A stretch of DNA of 29,963 bases from Pseudozyma flocculosa PF-1 (taxonomy: Eukaryota; Basidiomycota; Ustilaginomycetes; Ustilaginales; Ustilaginaceae): assembly GCF_000417875.1 (NCBI RefSeq), contig NW_006920878.1:862634-892596 (forward strand). The letters are read 5' to 3'. The position numbers were made by a program, and so were the translations under genes. Under the pieces are notes generated by a model that saw nothing but the letters and a program-made list of their open reading frames with translations, was not told where the DNA came from and ran no database searches. This document shows positions 28,898-29,963 of this stretch, one piece after another (the first letter of the stretch is position 1; each line of letters starts with the position of its first letter).

Positions 28898-29963
28898 ATG
28901 AACGGCCAATTAAGAACGGACCACCCATCTGTTCGGACGCCGCAGCGCACCAGCAGCCTCCATGCTTCGCGCGGCAGCAGCAGCAGACGCACCAGCGCGC
29001 GTGCCAGTCGCCCCCATGAGCCGGCCAGCAGCAGCAGCGGCGGTGCGTTTCTCGGCGACGACGGCAATGAGGCCGGCAGTCAACTCCTGCCCAGCACACG
29101 ACAAGCAGCGGATCCCGCCCCGGAAGTTCCCAGGACGCTCCCGTTCCCTTCGCGACAAGAGGGCGGCTCACAATCAGAGGACGCCACCGGCCATGCCCCC
29201 GAGACCTCGGCGCAGGGGGCGGCGCCGTACACATCGGCCCACCGCCGGGTATCGAGCGGCGGAGGCCATAGCCGCCAAGGCAGCCATCCCTACCCCTCTC
29301 TCCACGGCCTCGCAGGCATCTCGGACCCAGTCTCGCCCAGCCTGCACGGCACCTTCGGGCGCTCTAGCCACGGCAGCATCCTTGTCGACCGCGACCCGGC
29401 GTCTGCCGCACCTCCCAACGACGCCTCGTCGTCCGTCTCTCGGCGTCAGTCGAGCCCCACTGAGCAGAGCGCCTTTGGGCTGCTGGCCACCCAACGGGCT
29501 CAAGCTGGCACCACTCGGCAGCAGTCGGAAATCCACCAGTACCTCGAAAGGGGCAAGAGGCAGCAGAGGATCGATGCCCTGGAACGCGAGCTCAACTTGC
29601 CCGCCAGCCCGTTGTCGACCGAGGCGGAAGAGGAGCTCCGCTCCGTTGGGTCGCGCTCGCCGTCTGCTCCGGAGCGGTGGGAGCGGCCGGGGCCGGGCGC
29701 GGGCGGACGCGACGGCAATCGGAGCCGCAGCTCGGTCCAAACGTTTGGCCTGTTTGCTCGGGGCTCTACCGACGATTCCCCGGCACACCATCACCACCAT
29801 CACCGTGAGCACACCGCCACCAACACCACCAACACCCACACCGACACCACCGACACCACCACCAGCGGCCATGCCCGGAGCGGCGACGACAGCGCGCGCG
29901 ACCGCTCCGAGACGACCGGCAGCCGCGTCAGTCGCGATAGCCGCCCCTCGGACCGCGGCTACG
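28898..29963 (+). CDS. N-terminal part of a large Ser/Arg-rich protein, cut by window end
   Basis: An open frame starts at ATG 28898 (MNGQLRTDHPSVRTPQR), with an in-frame stop at 28829-28831 upstream, and stays open for 355 codons to the end of the window. The composition is that of a disordered N-terminal tail: many Ser, Arg, Gly and His residues, with SRRTS, RRVSS and RRQSS sites of the type used by basophilic kinases. A helical, charged segment (TRQQSEIHQYLERGKRQQ, then LERELNLP) lies near residues 205-240. A run of six His is encoded at 29786-29803, followed by a Thr/Asn/Asp-rich repeat. The opposite-strand frame at 29174-29872 is Gly/Val-rich and looks like its mirror image. I do not recognise the family; the diagnostic domain must lie beyond the window. 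A CGCAG acceptor-like site at 28882-28886, just before the ATG, allows an intron in the leader. Confidence 0.65.
   Translation, partial: MNGQLRTDHPSVRTPQRTSSLHASRGSSSRRTSARASRPHEPASSSSGGAFLGDDGNEAGSQLLPSTRQAADPAPEVPRTLPFPSRQEGGSQSEDATGHAPETSAQGAAPYTSAHRRVSSGGGHSRQGSHPYPSLHGLAGISDPVSPSLHGTFGRSSHGSILVDRDPASAAPPNDASSSVSRRQSSPTEQSAFGLLATQRAQAGTTRQQSEIHQYLERGKRQQRIDALERELNLPASPLSTEAEEELRSVGSRSPSAPERWERPGPGAGGRDGNRSRSSVQTFGLFARGSTDDSPAHHHHHHREHTATNTTNTHTDTTDTTTSGHARSGDDSARDRSETTGSRVSRDSRPSDRGY

Overview
The window reads as nuclear DNA of a GC-rich basidiomycete fungus, most likely a smut-type (Ustilaginomycotina) genome. The support is indirect: few introns per gene, introns of about 120-150 bases starting GTGAGT/GTGAGC and ending in YAG, CTC/GTC/GCC-heavy codon use, Ala/Ser/Asp-rich low-complexity tracts in conserved nuclear proteins, and fungal families (a Git1-type permease, a DUF7137-like secretory protein). 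The species cannot be named from the sequence alone. No tRNA, rRNA, transposon or CRISPR array could be supported.

Layout. At the left edge is the 3' part of a PAP2-family phosphatase (+, to 822). After 1.6 kb of non-coding DNA comes a 12-TM phosphate/glycerophosphodiester-type permease (+, 2403-3995). Then come three minus-strand genes: an acidic coiled-coil protein that I do not recognise (4293-5594), a DUF7137-like membrane-anchored secretory protein (6807-7717, one intron) and a small cysteine-free secreted protein (8905-9774, one intron).

The central block is nuclear DNA metabolism. RFC4 (clamp-loader subunit, minus, 10267-11485) is divergently arranged with a 2,653-residue CHD/Mit1-class chromatin remodeller (plus, 12320-20402). 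The remodeller in turn converges on ORC4 (origin recognition complex subunit, minus, 20679-22823). A replication clamp loader, a double-chromodomain/zinc-finger remodeller and an origin-binding ATPase are therefore adjacent, and the RFC4/remodeller pair shares one 0.83-kb intergenic region.

From 22824 to 28897 lie about 6 kb in which I find no convincing gene. It is rich in short tandem repeats, including an eight-copy CCTAC array that resembles a telomere repeat with one base missing, and it turns pyrimidine-rich toward the right end. At 28898 the N-terminal part of a large Ser/Arg-rich protein begins (+) and runs off the window.

Exon boundaries were deduced by hand from splice consensus, frame and family conservation. 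Many long open frames on the opposite strand are by-products of the high GC content and are left out.
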